Origin: Aquabacterium humicola
GTDB taxonomy: Bacteria; Pseudomonadota; Gammaproteobacteria; Burkholderiales; Burkholderiaceae_C
DNA: 64,000 nucleotides
Reading direction: 5' to 3'
Assembly (NCBI RefSeq): GCF_030167915.1
Contig: NZ_JARGNB010000001.1
Coordinates: 1,736,001-1,800,000, forward strand
Shown in pieces: positions 20,360 to 28,473 of the stretch. The position numbers and the translations under genes are program-made. The notes under the pieces are model-generated. The model was not told where the DNA came from and did no database searches. It was given only the letters and a program-made list of their open reading frames with translations. Every line of letters begins with the position of its first letter. The first letter of the stretch is position 1.

Positions 20360-21394
20360 TCAGAACGAGTGGCGAATGCCCAGCTCGTAGCCGGTGGCGT
20401 TGCCGCCGCCGTTCGGCGACGGAGCAGCCAGGCCGTTGTTGGAGACGGTCTTCGTCTGCGCGCCGTCGTTGGCGACGCGGGCGTACGTGGCGTACATCTG
20501 CGTGCGCTTCGACAGGTTGTAGCCGTAGCCGATGGCCAGCTTCTTCCAGTCGTTGTTGCTGTTCTTCAGGTCGTAGTCGCTGTAGGCAGCGCGCAGTTCG
20601 CCCTGACCCAGCGGCACCACGACGCCAGCCAACCAAGCGTTGATCTTGGTGTTGCCCGCGCCGTTCTTCTCCTGGTCGAACTGCACCATCGGGGTGATGA
20701 CGCCGAAGTTGTACGACGCACCGAAGTTCGTGTACTTCGTGTCGGTGCCCGAGGTGGCACCCTTGGTCTTGCCGTATGCGCCATGCACCGACAGCGGGCC
20801 GGCAGCGTAGCCGACACGACCACCGAAGTAGTCGTTGGCCTTCTTGCCGGTGGCGTTCAGGTTGCTTTCGCCGAAGGCGTACATGATCTGGCCGCTGAAG
20901 CCGCCCAGATTGCTCGGCAGGAAGTAGCTGACCGAGTTGTTGGCACGGACCGAGTTCGTCGGGGTGCCGGCAGCGCCGATCAGGTTCGGGGTCAGCGCCT
21001 GGCCGACGCCGTTGGTGCCGAACGGGTCATAGACGGTCGTGTTCCAGAAGGTCGGGACATAGTCGCGGCCCAGGCGGATTTCGCCGAAATTGCCCATCAG
21101 GCTGACGGTCGAGCGACGCTGCCAGGTCTGGCCGGCGGCGTTGCCGTCGTCGTTGGTCAGCTGGCCTTCGATGTGGAAGCCCGCGCGCAGGCCGCCACCG
21201 AGGTCTTCCACGCCGCGGAAGCCCAGACGGCTGCTGTTCAGGCCGGAGTTCGTCATGCCCTTGTTGGACTTGCCACCGGCCGAAACGTGGGCGTAGGCGG
21301 CGTCAACGATACCGAACAGCGTGACCGACGACTGCGCAGACGCAGCACCCGCGAAAGAGGCGAGCGCGGCGAGAGCGAGCAGAGACTTTTTCAT
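20360..21394 (-). CDS. outer-membrane general porin (Omp32/Bordetella-type)
   Basis: A 344-aa trimeric porin of the beta-proteobacterial porin_4 group. The signal peptide is [21 protein letters not shown], and the mature protein starts [16 protein letters not shown], the usual first strand. Typical landmarks are [45 protein letters not shown] (eyelet arginines) and the C-terminal [10 protein letters not shown], ending in Phe as required for BAM insertion. AGGAGA precedes the ATG. It is upstream of dppB on the same strand but separated by a terminator, so it is its own transcript. Confidence 0.95.
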   Translation of the reverse strand: MKKSLLALAALASFAGAASAQSSVTLFGIVDAAYAHVSAGGKSNKGMTNSGLNSSRLGFRGVEDLGGGLRAGFHIEGQLTNDDGNAAGQTWQRRSTVSLMGNFGEIRLGRDYVPTFWNTTVYDPFGTNGVGQALTPNLIGAAGTPTNSVRANNSVSYFLPSNLGGFSGQIMYAFGESNLNATGKKANDYFGGRVGYAAGPLSVHGAYGKTKGATSGTDTKYTNFGASYNFGVITPMVQFDQEKNGAGNTKINAWLAGVVVPLGQGELRAAYSDYDLKNSNNDWKKLAIGYGYNLSKRTQMYATYARVANDGAQTKTVSNNGLAAPSPNGGGNATGYELGIRHSF

Positions 21395-21672
21395 TGCGAC
21401 TATCTCCTAGGTTGAACAAGAGGTCCCGATCCCGTAGAGAACCCGCCCTCCGGGAACGGCGCGGGCCGGTCAGGCCAACCTCCTCATCGGAAGTTGCGGC
21501 TATTCCACCAGACGGCCGCACCGGTTGCAAAGAAATGGGCCGAAAAACGCCGTCACTTGTTGCCTCACAACAACGGGCAAATCAGGGTCACGGAATGCCG
21601 CAGGAACGGGCTGCAAAGGCCTTGGCGCAGCGCTTGGCCAGAGGCCAGCACACCCTGCGCTATGCTCGCCAC
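21395..21672. other. intergenic region between porin and coq7
   Basis: These 278 bp separate divergent genes. They hold the candidate porin promoter and a small hairpin TTGTTG-CCTCA-CAACAA (21557-21573) that could be an operator. Short reading frames entering it from coq7 lack conserved content, and no small gene was recognised. Confidence 0.4.
21502..21530 (-). promoter_or_regulatory. candidate sigma-70 promoter for the porin
   Basis: Read on the minus strand, TTGCAA (21525-21530) and TGGAAT (21502-21507) are separated by exactly 17 bp. They lie about 110 bp before the porin ATG, implying a leader of roughly 100 nt. The -10 match is only moderate, so this is a best guess from spacing and position. 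Confidence 0.35.
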
Positions 21673-22293
21673 ATGCCCGGAATCGATGCGCTGATCAGCA
21701 GCGCGGACATGGCGCTGCGCACCCTCAGCCGCAGCGCCCGCTCGGCGCGGCCGATGCCAGCCGCCGAGCCCGCGACCCTGTCCGAGCCCGAACGCCGCCT
21801 GTCCGGTGCGCTGATGCGGGTGAACCATGTCGGCGAGGTCTGCGCGCAGGCGCTTTATGCGGCCCAGGCGCTCACCGCCCGCACGCCGGAGCTGCGCGCG
21901 CAGATGAGCGCGGCCGCGCGCGACGAAACCGATCACCTGGCCTGGACCGAACGCCGGCTCGATGAACTGGGCGATCGCACCAGCCTGCTCAATCCGCTGT
22001 GGTACGCCGGCGCGTTCGCGATCGGCCTGGTGGCCGGCCGCGCGGGCGACCGCTACAGCCTGGGCTTCGTCGTCGAGACCGAGCGCCAGGTCGAGCAGCA
22101 CCTCGCGGGCCACCTCGAACGGCTGCCTGCGGCCGACCACCGCTCGCGCGCCGTCGTCAGCGTGATGCAGGCCGACGAGGCCCGCCATGCCGATGAAGCG
22201 CAGCAGGCCGGCGCCGCGCCGATGCCGGCGCCGGTGCGCTGGCTGATGCGGGCCGCCGCGCGCGTGATGACGCGCACCGCCCACGTGCTCTGA
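21673..22293 (+). CDS. coq7: 2-polyprenyl-3-methyl-6-methoxy-1,4-benzoquinone monooxygenase
   Basis: Coq7 (206 aa) hydroxylates demethoxyubiquinone in ubiquinone synthesis, at the membrane. The carboxylate-bridged di-iron ligands can be placed in two EXXH-type helices and two further glutamates: [38 protein letters not shown] and [11 protein letters not shown]. The ATG giving [18 protein letters not shown] matches family starts; longer in-frame upstream extension runs into the porin leader. Bacteria use either UbiF or Coq7; this window shows Coq7. Confidence 0.93.
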   Translation: MPGIDALISSADMALRTLSRSARSARPMPAAEPATLSEPERRLSGALMRVNHVGEVCAQALYAAQALTARTPELRAQMSAAARDETDHLAWTERRLDELGDRTSLLNPLWYAGAFAIGLVAGRAGDRYSLGFVVETERQVEQHLAGHLERLPAADHRSRAVVSVMQADEARHADEAQQAGAAPMPAPVRWLMRAAARVMTRTAHVL

Positions 22294-22362
22294 CCGGGAC
22301 CCTCCGGACTCGACCGCCCCCGTCCAGGCAGGGCGACGCGGCAACGCCCGCTGTGCGTCGGG

Positions 22363-22785
22363 TCAGGCGGCGACGATCTCGTGGCTGGTGGTGATCTCGG
22401 CGGTCTTGCCGAGCATGATCGTCGCGGAGCAGTACTTCTCGTGCGACAGCTCGATCGCCCGGGCCACCGCCGCTTCCGGCAGGTTGCGGCCGCTGACGGT
22501 GAAATGCATGTGGATACGGGTGAAGACCTTCGGCTCGCTCGGCGCGCGCTCGGCCTCGAGCTTCACGCGGCAGTCGGTCACGTCATGGCGGCCGCGCTTG
22601 AGGATCAGCACCACGTCGTAGGCCGTGCAACCGCCGGCGCCGACGAGCAGGGTTTCCATCGGCCGCGGCGCGAGGTTGCGCCCGCCGCCGTCCGGCGCGC
22701 CGTCCATCGTCAGCAGGTGACCGCTGCCGGTCTCCGCGACCATCGCCATGCCGGCATCCGGCACCCAGCGAATCGTGCACTCCAT
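22363..22785 (-). CDS. OsmC/YhfA-family protein
   Basis: A 140-aa OsmC-fold protein. OsmC relatives are thiol peroxidases or of unknown role (YhfA group). The two redox cysteines are in VGAGGCTAYDVVL and HEKYCSATIML, at the expected distance. The ATG follows GGTGGTGAAG. It is convergent with coq7; the short gap between them holds no obvious terminator. The YhfA subgroup assignment rests on the GGCTAYD and SHEKYCSA context. Confidence 0.85.
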   Translation of the reverse strand: MECTIRWVPDAGMAMVAETGSGHLLTMDGAPDGGGRNLAPRPMETLLVGAGGCTAYDVVLILKRGRHDVTDCRVKLEAERAPSEPKVFTRIHMHFTVSGRNLPEAAVARAIELSHEKYCSATIMLGKTAEITTSHEIVAA

Positions 22786-22864
22786 GTCTTCACCACCTCG
22801 TACGGTGCGCGCGGCGCACCCTGCGCGGGCGCTGCGCACCAGGCCCTGGAGCGCCGACCCTAGA

Positions 22865-23015
22865 TCAGATCGAAGCCATCATATTGCAGCGCAACATCCA
22901 CGACGTTAGACTGGCTTCGCTGCATCGCTCGAACCCGAGCTCGATGCGACCGATTGTCTCCTCCACCTCCCCAATGGTGGATTCGGCCCGGGGCCACAAG
23001 CCCCGGGCCTTTTTC
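22865..23015 (+). ncRNA. candidate structured small RNA or leader with its own terminator
   Basis: About 150 nt between the divergent OsmC-like gene and ilvA can fold into a chain of hairpins: CGAAGCCA (22871-22878) pairs perfectly with TGGCTTCG (22912-22919), enclosing a small TTGC-AGC-GCAA hairpin; 22922-22947 form a bulged stem (GCATCGCTCG with CGAGCTCGATGC); TCCACC/GGTGGA pair at 22962-22981; and a perfect 9-bp stem GGCCCGGGG/CCCCGGGCC (22985-22993, 23001-23009) is followed by TTTTTCT. This last element is a strong plus-strand intrinsic terminator with no protein gene ahead of it. It therefore ends an independent small transcript or attenuates ilvA. No Ile/Val/Leu/Thr-rich leader peptide was seen. 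No match to a known RNA family was recognised. Confidence 0.55.
22985..23014 (+). terminator. strong intrinsic terminator upstream of ilvA
   Basis: A perfect 9-bp GC stem with a 7-nt loop (CCACAAG) is followed by five T residues on the plus strand. It lies 88 bp before the ilvA start. On the minus strand no T run follows, so it does not serve the OsmC-like gene. Confidence 0.85.
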
Positions 23016-23101
23016 TATGTCGGTCGGAGCGCGATCTATCATCCCGCGCCCCTTTCTCCCCACTTCCCGCCCCGATCGATTCCCGAACCGAGCCCTCGGC
23101 C

Positions 23102-24625
23102 ATGGCGCGCGCGCAGCATCCCGACTACCTGAAGAAGATCCTCACCGCCCGCGTCTACGACGTGGCGATCGAATCGCCGCTGGACCCGGCGCGCAGCCTG
23201 TCGCGGCGCCTGGGAAACCACGTGCTGCTCAAGCGCGAGGACCAGCAGCCGGTGTTCAGCTTCAAGCTGCGCGGCGCCTACAACAAGATGGCGCACCTGA
23301 CGAAGGAACAGCTCGACCGCGGCGTGATCTGCGCGTCGGCCGGCAACCATGCGCAGGGCGTCGCGCTCAGCGCGCGCCGGCTCGGCTGCCGCGCGGTCAT
23401 CGTGATGCCGGTGACGACGCCGAAGCTGAAGATCGACGCAGTCGCTGCGCTCGGCGGCGAGGTCGTGCTGCACGGCGACAGCTATTCCGACGCCTACCAG
23501 CATGCGCTCGAGCTGCAGCAGGCCGACGCGCTGACCTTCGTGCACCCGTTCGACGACCCCGACGTGATCGCCGGCCAGGGCACCATCGGCATGGAGATCC
23601 TGCGCCAGCACCAGGGCCCGCTCGACGCGGTGTTCGTCGCCATCGGCGGCGGCGGCCTGATCTCCGGCGTCGCGTCGTACATCAAGGCGGTGCGGCCGGA
23701 GGTGAAGGTGATCGGCGTGCAGACGCGCGACTCCGACGCGATGGTGCGTTCGGTGAAGGCCGGCAAGCGCGTGACGCTGCCTGACGTCGGCCTCTTCTCC
23801 GACGGCACCGCCGTCAAGCTGGTCGGCGAGGAGACCTTCCGCCTCGCGCGCACGCTGGTCGACGACTTCGTGATCGTCGACACCGACGAAGTCTGCGCGG
23901 CGATCAAGGACGTGTTCCAGGACACCCGCAGCATCCTCGAGCCCGCCGGCGCGCTCGGCGTGGCGGCGATCAAGCAGTACGTCGCGCAGCACAAGCTCAA
24001 GGGCCAGACGCTGGTGGCGATCACCTGCGGCGCGAACATGAACTTCGACCGCCTGCGCTTCGTCGCCGAGCGGGCCGAATTCGGCGAGCAGCGCGAGGCG
24101 CTGTACGCCGTGACGATCCCCGAGGAGCGCGGCTCCTTCCGCCGCTTCTGCGAGCTGATCGGGCCGCGCGCGGTGACCGAGTTCAACTACCGCATCTCCG
24201 ATCCGCAGCAGGCGCATGTCTTCGTGGGCGTCGCGATCAGCCGCCGCGACGAGGCCGACAAGATCGCGCGCAGCTTCGAGCGCCACGGCTTCCCCACGGT
24301 GAACCTGACCGACGACGAGCTGGCCAAGGAGCATGTGCGGCACATGGTCGGCGGCCGCAGCGAGCTGGCCGAGCACGAGCGCCTCTTCCGCTTCGTCTTC
24401 CCCGAGAAGCCCGGCGCGCTGATGCGCTTCCTGTCGTCGATGCACCCGGAGTGGAACATCAGCCTGTTCCACTACCGCAACCAGGGCGCCGACTACGGCC
24501 GCATCCTCGTCGGCATCCAGGTGCCGCGCGGCGACCAGCGGGCCTTCAAGGACTTCCTCGACGCGCTCGCCTACCCCTACGTCGAGCAGACCGACAACCC
24601 GGTCTACCGCCTGTTCCTGCGCTGA
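23102..24625 (+). CDS. ilvA: threonine ammonia-lyase, biosynthetic
   Basis: IlvA (507 aa) deaminates threonine to 2-oxobutyrate, the first step to isoleucine. The PLP lysine is K55 in SFKLRGAYNK; SAGNHAQGVALSA binds the cofactor phosphate side and AIGGGGLISGV is the glycine loop. Two ACT-like regulatory domains fill the C-terminus (about residues 330-420 and 425-507), as in the isoleucine-inhibited biosynthetic form, so feedback control by isoleucine is expected. The ATG at MARAQHPDYL fits the family. The cobT-like gene follows 51 bp downstream. Confidence 0.95.
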   Translation: MARAQHPDYLKKILTARVYDVAIESPLDPARSLSRRLGNHVLLKREDQQPVFSFKLRGAYNKMAHLTKEQLDRGVICASAGNHAQGVALSARRLGCRAVIVMPVTTPKLKIDAVAALGGEVVLHGDSYSDAYQHALELQQADALTFVHPFDDPDVIAGQGTIGMEILRQHQGPLDAVFVAIGGGGLISGVASYIKAVRPEVKVIGVQTRDSDAMVRSVKAGKRVTLPDVGLFSDGTAVKLVGEETFRLARTLVDDFVIVDTDEVCAAIKDVFQDTRSILEPAGALGVAAIKQYVAQHKLKGQTLVAITCGANMNFDRLRFVAERAEFGEQREALYAVTIPEERGSFRRFCELIGPRAVTEFNYRISDPQQAHVFVGVAISRRDEADKIARSFERHGFPTVNLTDDELAKEHVRHMVGGRSELAEHERLFRFVFPEKPGALMRFLSSMHPEWNISLFHYRNQGADYGRILVGIQVPRGDQRAFKDFLDALAYPYVEQTDNPVYRLFLR

Positions 24626-24676
24626 GGGCTGACGGCGCACACGCCGCGATCCGCAGCCGCTGCTTACACTTCACGC

Positions 24677-25765
24677 ATGTCGCTGAACCGCTCGCTGATC
24701 ACGCCGACGTCGAGCCCGCTGCTCGAGCGGGCGCTGATCGACAAGCTCGAGCGGCGCGGCACGGTCGTCGGCAGCCTCGGTGAACTCGAACCCGTGGCCG
24801 TGCGCCTCGGGCTGATGCAGAACACGCTGAAGCCGCGCTTCCGCGACCCGCAGCTGGTGCTGTTCGCCGCCGACCATGGCCTGGCGGTCGACGGCATCCA
24901 GACGCCGCAGCTGCCGCAGTCGCACGAGCAGGTGCTGCAGCTGCTGACCGGCCAGCTGCCGGTGTCGGTGTTCGCGCGCATCCAGGGGCTGGAACTGTCG
25001 GTGATCGACTGCGGCCTGGCCGCCGAGATCGGCCCGCACGACCGGCTGATGCCGCGCAAGATCGCGCACGGCACGCGCAATGCGCGGGTCGGTCCGGCGA
25101 TGGCGCTGGAGCAGGCGCATGCCGCGATCCGCGCCGGCATGGAGATCGGCGACGCGCTGCGCGGCAACCTCGTCGCCTGCGCCGGCATCGGCGTCGGCGC
25201 GCACGAGGCCGCCGCGCTGGTGCTGGCGCGGCTGACGCAAAGCCCGGTGCGCGACCTGCTCGTCAGCGGACCGCAGATGAGCAGCGAGGCGCTGGCGCAC
25301 CTGATGATGATCGCGCAGGGCGCGCAGAGCCGGCACCGCGAGGTCACCGACGCGGTCGAGGTGCTCGCCGCGTTCGGCGGCTTCGAGACCGCGGTGATGG
25401 TCGGCGTGATGCTGGTCGCGGCGAGCAAGCGCCACCTGATCATGGTCGACGGCATGGCGGCCTGCGCGGCACTGATGGTGGCCTCGCGCATCGCCGCGTC
25501 GGTCACCGACTACTGCGTCTTCTGCCGCAGCCACAGCCACCGCGGGCTGGACCAGGCGCTGAACCTCTTCAACGCCACCGCGCTGCTCGAGCTCGGCCTC
25601 GACAGCATCGACGGCACCGGCGCCTGCCTGTCCTGGCCACTGGTGCGCAGCGCCGCCGCGCTGCTGACGGAACTCGCCGACGGCGAGGACCCGGGGCCGT
25701 CGCGGCCCTCGGCGATGGGCGGCGAACCGAGCGGCTTCGACGACAGCGCCGTGCTGCGCAGCTGA
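24677..25765 (+). CDS. divergent CobT-family phosphoribosyltransferase-like protein
   Basis: A 362-aa protein aligning end to end with nicotinate-nucleotide:dimethylbenzimidazole phosphoribosyltransferase (CobT): LVLFAADHGLAVDGI, LLTGQLPVSVFARIQGLELSVIDCGL, AVEVLAAFGGFETAVMVGVMLVAA and HLIMVDGMAACAAL match the family fold. Three family signatures are changed: GEMGIxNTT is AGIGVGAHE, SHxSAExG is CRSHSHRGL, and the catalytic GEGxGA loop is IDGTGA, with Asp where the general base Glu is normal. No cobalamin genes are nearby. It may be a CobT using a different base, a related enzyme, or a regulatory paralogue. It ends 4 bp from the convergent gspC. Confidence 0.7.
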   Translation: MSLNRSLITPTSSPLLERALIDKLERRGTVVGSLGELEPVAVRLGLMQNTLKPRFRDPQLVLFAADHGLAVDGIQTPQLPQSHEQVLQLLTGQLPVSVFARIQGLELSVIDCGLAAEIGPHDRLMPRKIAHGTRNARVGPAMALEQAHAAIRAGMEIGDALRGNLVACAGIGVGAHEAAALVLARLTQSPVRDLLVSGPQMSSEALAHLMMIAQGAQSRHREVTDAVEVLAAFGGFETAVMVGVMLVAASKRHLIMVDGMAACAALMVASRIAASVTDYCVFCRSHSHRGLDQALNLFNATALLELGLDSIDGTGACLSWPLVRSAAALLTELADGEDPGPSRPSAMGGEPSGFDDSAVLRS

Positions 25766-25769
25766 CGCC

Positions 25770-26483
25770 TCAGCGCGTCGCGTTCACCGGCTCGCTGGGC
25801 GCCATCGGCGCCTGCACCGCCGCCGCCGGCGGCGTCACGCCGAAGGGCAGCGGACTGGCCTGCGGCATCGCCTGGGCACCGGGATTCGGCACCACCCCGA
25901 ACGGTGCGGCCGTGCGCTGCGTGGGCCGCGGGCGCCCCATCGGCTGCGGCGCCGGCATCGGCGCGGCGGCGCCGTACGGCAGCGGCGCCGGTGGTGGCGG
26001 CGTGGCGCCGGGCGCCGCGGCGCCGGCACGCGGCAGGTCGCCGCGCGCGGCATCGGGCAGGGCCGGCAGCTCGAGCGCCACGCGCGGCTGGCCGCCGGCC
26101 GGCGCCAGCTCGACCCGGCGGTGGCCGATCGCCGCCACGGTCCACTCCGCATCGACCCGGCCGCCAAGCGCGACCGGCTTGGGCGCACCGCCGTCGACGG
26201 CGATCAGCGCCAGCCCGTTGCGGTGGCCGGCTGCGGGCGCGACCACGCCCACCAGCTTGAAGCGGCTCTCGATGGCCGGCGGCGGCGCGACCTCGGCGAT
26301 CGCCGCCTCCGCGGGCGGGCCGAACAGCCGGGCCAGGTCGCCGGCGACCGGCGGCGTCGCGGCGCCGGCCTGCGCGGCCTGCGCCGGCACCGGCAGCGGT
26401 TTCGCTAACAGCCGAAATCCCCAGAACAGCGCGCTCGCGGCGACCGCAGCCCAGATGACAAACGCGAACACGCGCGAACTCAT
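25770..26483 (-). CDS. gspC: type II secretion system inner-membrane protein GspC
   Basis: GspC (237 aa) links the inner-membrane platform to the GspD secretin. One N-terminal membrane helix (about residues 5-27) precedes the homology region 'SRFKLVGVVAPAAGHRNGLALIAVDGGAPKPVALGGRVDAEW' (about 75-120). No PDZ or coiled-coil domain follows; the C-terminal half is Pro/Ala/Gly-rich, as in the short betaproteobacterial form. I use the ATG at 26483; an in-frame GTG at 26501 would add six residues. It is divergent from gspG with about 50 bp between them, so one short region must drive both. Confidence 0.85.
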   Translation of the reverse strand: MSSRVFAFVIWAAVAASALFWGFRLLAKPLPVPAQAAQAGAATPPVAGDLARLFGPPAEAAIAEVAPPPAIESRFKLVGVVAPAAGHRNGLALIAVDGGAPKPVALGGRVDAEWTVAAIGHRRVELAPAGGQPRVALELPALPDAARGDLPRAGAAAPGATPPPPAPLPYGAAAPMPAPQPMGRPRPTQRTAAPFGVVPNPGAQAMPQASPLPFGVTPPAAAVQAPMAPSEPVNATR

Positions 26484-26533
26484 GCGGGCATTATCATTCA
26501 CCGCTTTGGCCGATCGCCCTTCCCTGCAGCGCC

Positions 26534-26980
26534 ATGCCGACCCCGCTTCGCCCGATGACCCGCCGCCCGGCCCACGCGCGGGGTTTCACGCTGATCGAGC
26601 TGCTCGTGGTGCTGGTCATCATCGGCGTGCTGGCCAGCCTGATCGTGCCCAACCTGCTCGACCGCACCGACGACGCGCGTGCCACCGCCGCGCGCACCGA
26701 CGTCAACAACCTGATGCAGGCCCTGAAGCTCTACAAGCTCGACAACCAGCGCTTCCCGACCGCCGAACAGGGCCTCGAGGCGCTGGTCAAGAAGCCGACC
26801 GGCGGCCCGACGCCGCCGAACTGGCGGCCGTACCTCGAGAAGCTGCCAAAGGACCCCTGGGGCCAGCCCTACCAGTACGTCAATCCGGGCGTGAAGGCGG
26901 AGATCGATGTGTTCAGCTTCGGCGCCGACGGTCAGGCCGGCGGTGAAGGCAAGAACGCCGACATCGGGTCCTGGCAGTAG
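26534..26980 (+). CDS. gspG: type II secretion major pseudopilin GspG
   Basis: GspG (148 aa) is the main subunit of the secretion pseudopilus. The prepilin peptidase site is ARG|FTLIELLVVLVIIGVLASLIVPNL with cleavage after G17 and Glu at +5 (E22). The C-terminal part has the GspG core RFPTAEQGLEALVKKPT and DPWGQPYQYVNPG, and a calcium-site-like FSFGADGQAGGEG. First gene of gspGHIJKLMNDEF. Confidence 0.96.
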   Translation: MPTPLRPMTRRPAHARGFTLIELLVVLVIIGVLASLIVPNLLDRTDDARATAARTDVNNLMQALKLYKLDNQRFPTAEQGLEALVKKPTGGPTPPNWRPYLEKLPKDPWGQPYQYVNPGVKAEIDVFSFGADGQAGGEGKNADIGSWQ

Positions 26981-26990
26981 CCGGACCGCG

Positions 26991-27461
26991 GTGGCTGCCA
27001 GCCGCCGGCGCCGGGCCCACGGCTTCACGCTCGTCGAGCTGCTGGTCGTGCTCGTGCTCGTCGGCATCGCCGCCGGACTGGTGGCGCTCGCGCTGCGCGA
27101 CCCCTCGTCGGCGCGCCTCGAACAGGAAGCCGCGCGGCTGTCGGCGCTGCTCGAAGCCGGCCGCGCCGAAGCGCGGGCGCTGGGCCTGCCGGTGCGCTTC
27201 GAGCTCGGCAGCAACGTGCCCGGCGAGGGCTTCCGCTTCGTCGGCCTGCCGCCGCAACTGAAGCTGCCGCAGCACTGGCTCAACGAGGACCTGCAGGCGG
27301 AGATCGGCGGCGCGCGCGCGTTGCTGCTTGGACCCGAGCCGCTGATCGGCCCGCAGCGCATCACCCTGCGCCTGGGCGAGCAGCAGGTGGTGATCGCGAC
27401 CGACGGCCTGGCGCCGTTCTCGCCGCTGCCGGCCGCATCGACCGACGCCGCCACGCCATGA
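26991..27461 (+). CDS. gspH: type II secretion minor pseudopilin GspH
   Basis: GspH (156 aa) starts at a GTG 10 bp after gspG, giving VAASRRRRAHG|FTLVELLVVLVLVGIAAGLV, a class-III signal cut after G11. The rest matches the FimT/GspH fold (RLEQEAARLSALLEAGRAEARALGLPVRFE). A longer in-frame reading upstream overlaps gspG and is not favoured. Confidence 0.85.
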   Translation: MAASRRRRAHGFTLVELLVVLVLVGIAAGLVALALRDPSSARLEQEAARLSALLEAGRAEARALGLPVRFELGSNVPGEGFRFVGLPPQLKLPQHWLNEDLQAEIGGARALLLGPEPLIGPQRITLRLGEQQVVIATDGLAPFSPLPAASTDAATP

Positions 27462-27817
27462 GCCGCCGCGCCGGGTTCACGCTGGTCGAGGTGCTGGTCG
27501 CGCTGGCGATCGTGGCCATCACGCTGTCGGCCGGACTGAAGGCGGCCGGTGCGCTGACCAACAACGCACAGCGGCTGGCCGACGTCACCGCCGCGCAGTG
27601 GTGCGCCGACAACCAGCTGACCAACCTGCGCCTCGCGCGCCAGTTCCCCGGCACCGGCGACAGCGACTTCGAGTGCCAGCAGCTCGGCCGCGAGTACCGC
27701 GGCCAGCTGCAGGTGCGGCCGACGCCGAATCCGAACTTCCGCCGCGTCGAGGCCCGCGTGCTGGACGACCAGGGGCAGCTGCTGGTGACGCTGACCACGA
27801 TCCTCGGCCGGCTATGA
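27458..27817 (+). CDS. gspI: type II secretion minor pseudopilin GspI
   Basis: GspI (119 aa) is a tip pseudopilin. Prepilin site RRAG|FTLVEVLVALAIVAITLSAGLKA, followed by the GspI pattern AQWCADNQLTNLRLARQFP. Its ATG overlaps the gspH stop (ATGA). Confidence 0.94.
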   Translation: MSRRAGFTLVEVLVALAIVAITLSAGLKAAGALTNNAQRLADVTAAQWCADNQLTNLRLARQFPGTGDSDFECQQLGREYRGQLQVRPTPNPNFRRVEARVLDDQGQLLVTLTTILGRL

Positions 27818-28473
27818 ACGACCGCCGCGCTGCTTCGGGGTTCACGCTCGTCGAGGTCCTCGTCGCGCTGCTGATCATGTCGGTGATCGCGGTGATCGGC
27901 TGGCGCGGTGTCGACAGCATGGCGCGTTCGCGCGAGATCGCGCAGGCCGCGTCGGAGCAGAGCCTGAGGATGTCGGCGATCGTCGGCCAGTTCGAGCAGG
28001 ACCTGCAGGCGCTTCAGGAAAGCGCCAGCGTGCCGGCGCTGAGCTTCGACGGCGCCGCGCTGCGGCTGACGCGGCGCAGCGACGCCGGCCTGCAGGTGGT
28101 CGTCTGGGCGCTGCGCGAAGGCCGCTGGCTGCGCTGGGCCGGGCCGGTGACGACGCGCGCCGGCGCGCTGCAGGAATCCTGGATGGCCAGCCAGCAGCTG
28201 CAGGGCCAGGAACCGGGGCAGCTGACGCTGCTCGAGGGCGTCGCGTCCTGGCAGGTCTACTTCTACCGCGGCGGCTGGAGCAATGCGCAGTCGAGCGCCG
28301 ACGTCGCCGCCGCCCCGACCGCTGCGTCGCCGGCCTCGGCACCTTCCACGGACGGCGGCCAGCCGCCGCCGCAGGCCCCGCGGGCCCTGCTGCCCACCGG
28401 TGTGCGCATCGTCATCGAGCTGCCCGCGGGCAAGCTGACGCGCGACATCGCGCTCGGCCCGCAAGCCACATGA
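27814..28473 (+). CDS. gspJ: type II secretion minor pseudopilin GspJ
   Basis: GspJ (219 aa) joins GspI and GspK at the pseudopilus tip. Prepilin site AASG|FTLVEVLVALLIMSVIAVIGWRGVDSM with cleavage after G9. The mid-part reads FEQDLQALQESASVPALSFDG and LRLTRRSDAGLQVVVWAL, typical of GspJ. The insert rich in Ala/Pro (about residues 160-195) is a probable linker. ATG overlaps the gspI stop. Confidence 0.93.
   Translation: MNDRRAASGFTLVEVLVALLIMSVIAVIGWRGVDSMARSREIAQAASEQSLRMSAIVGQFEQDLQALQESASVPALSFDGAALRLTRRSDAGLQVVVWALREGRWLRWAGPVTTRAGALQESWMASQQLQGQEPGQLTLLEGVASWQVYFYRGGWSNAQSSADVAAAPTAASPASAPSTDGGQPPPQAPRALLPTGVRIVIELPAGKLTRDIALGPQAT

Noticed and set aside
22865-23015. tRNA, tmRNA or 6S RNA as identity of the structured region
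   Set aside because: The stems do not fit a cloverleaf, the length is too short for tmRNA, and no 6S-like open-complex bubble was recognised.
22860-23063. 67-codon minus-strand ORF across the structured RNA region
   Set aside because: No ribosome binding site or recognisable content, and it runs through the plus-strand terminator stem.
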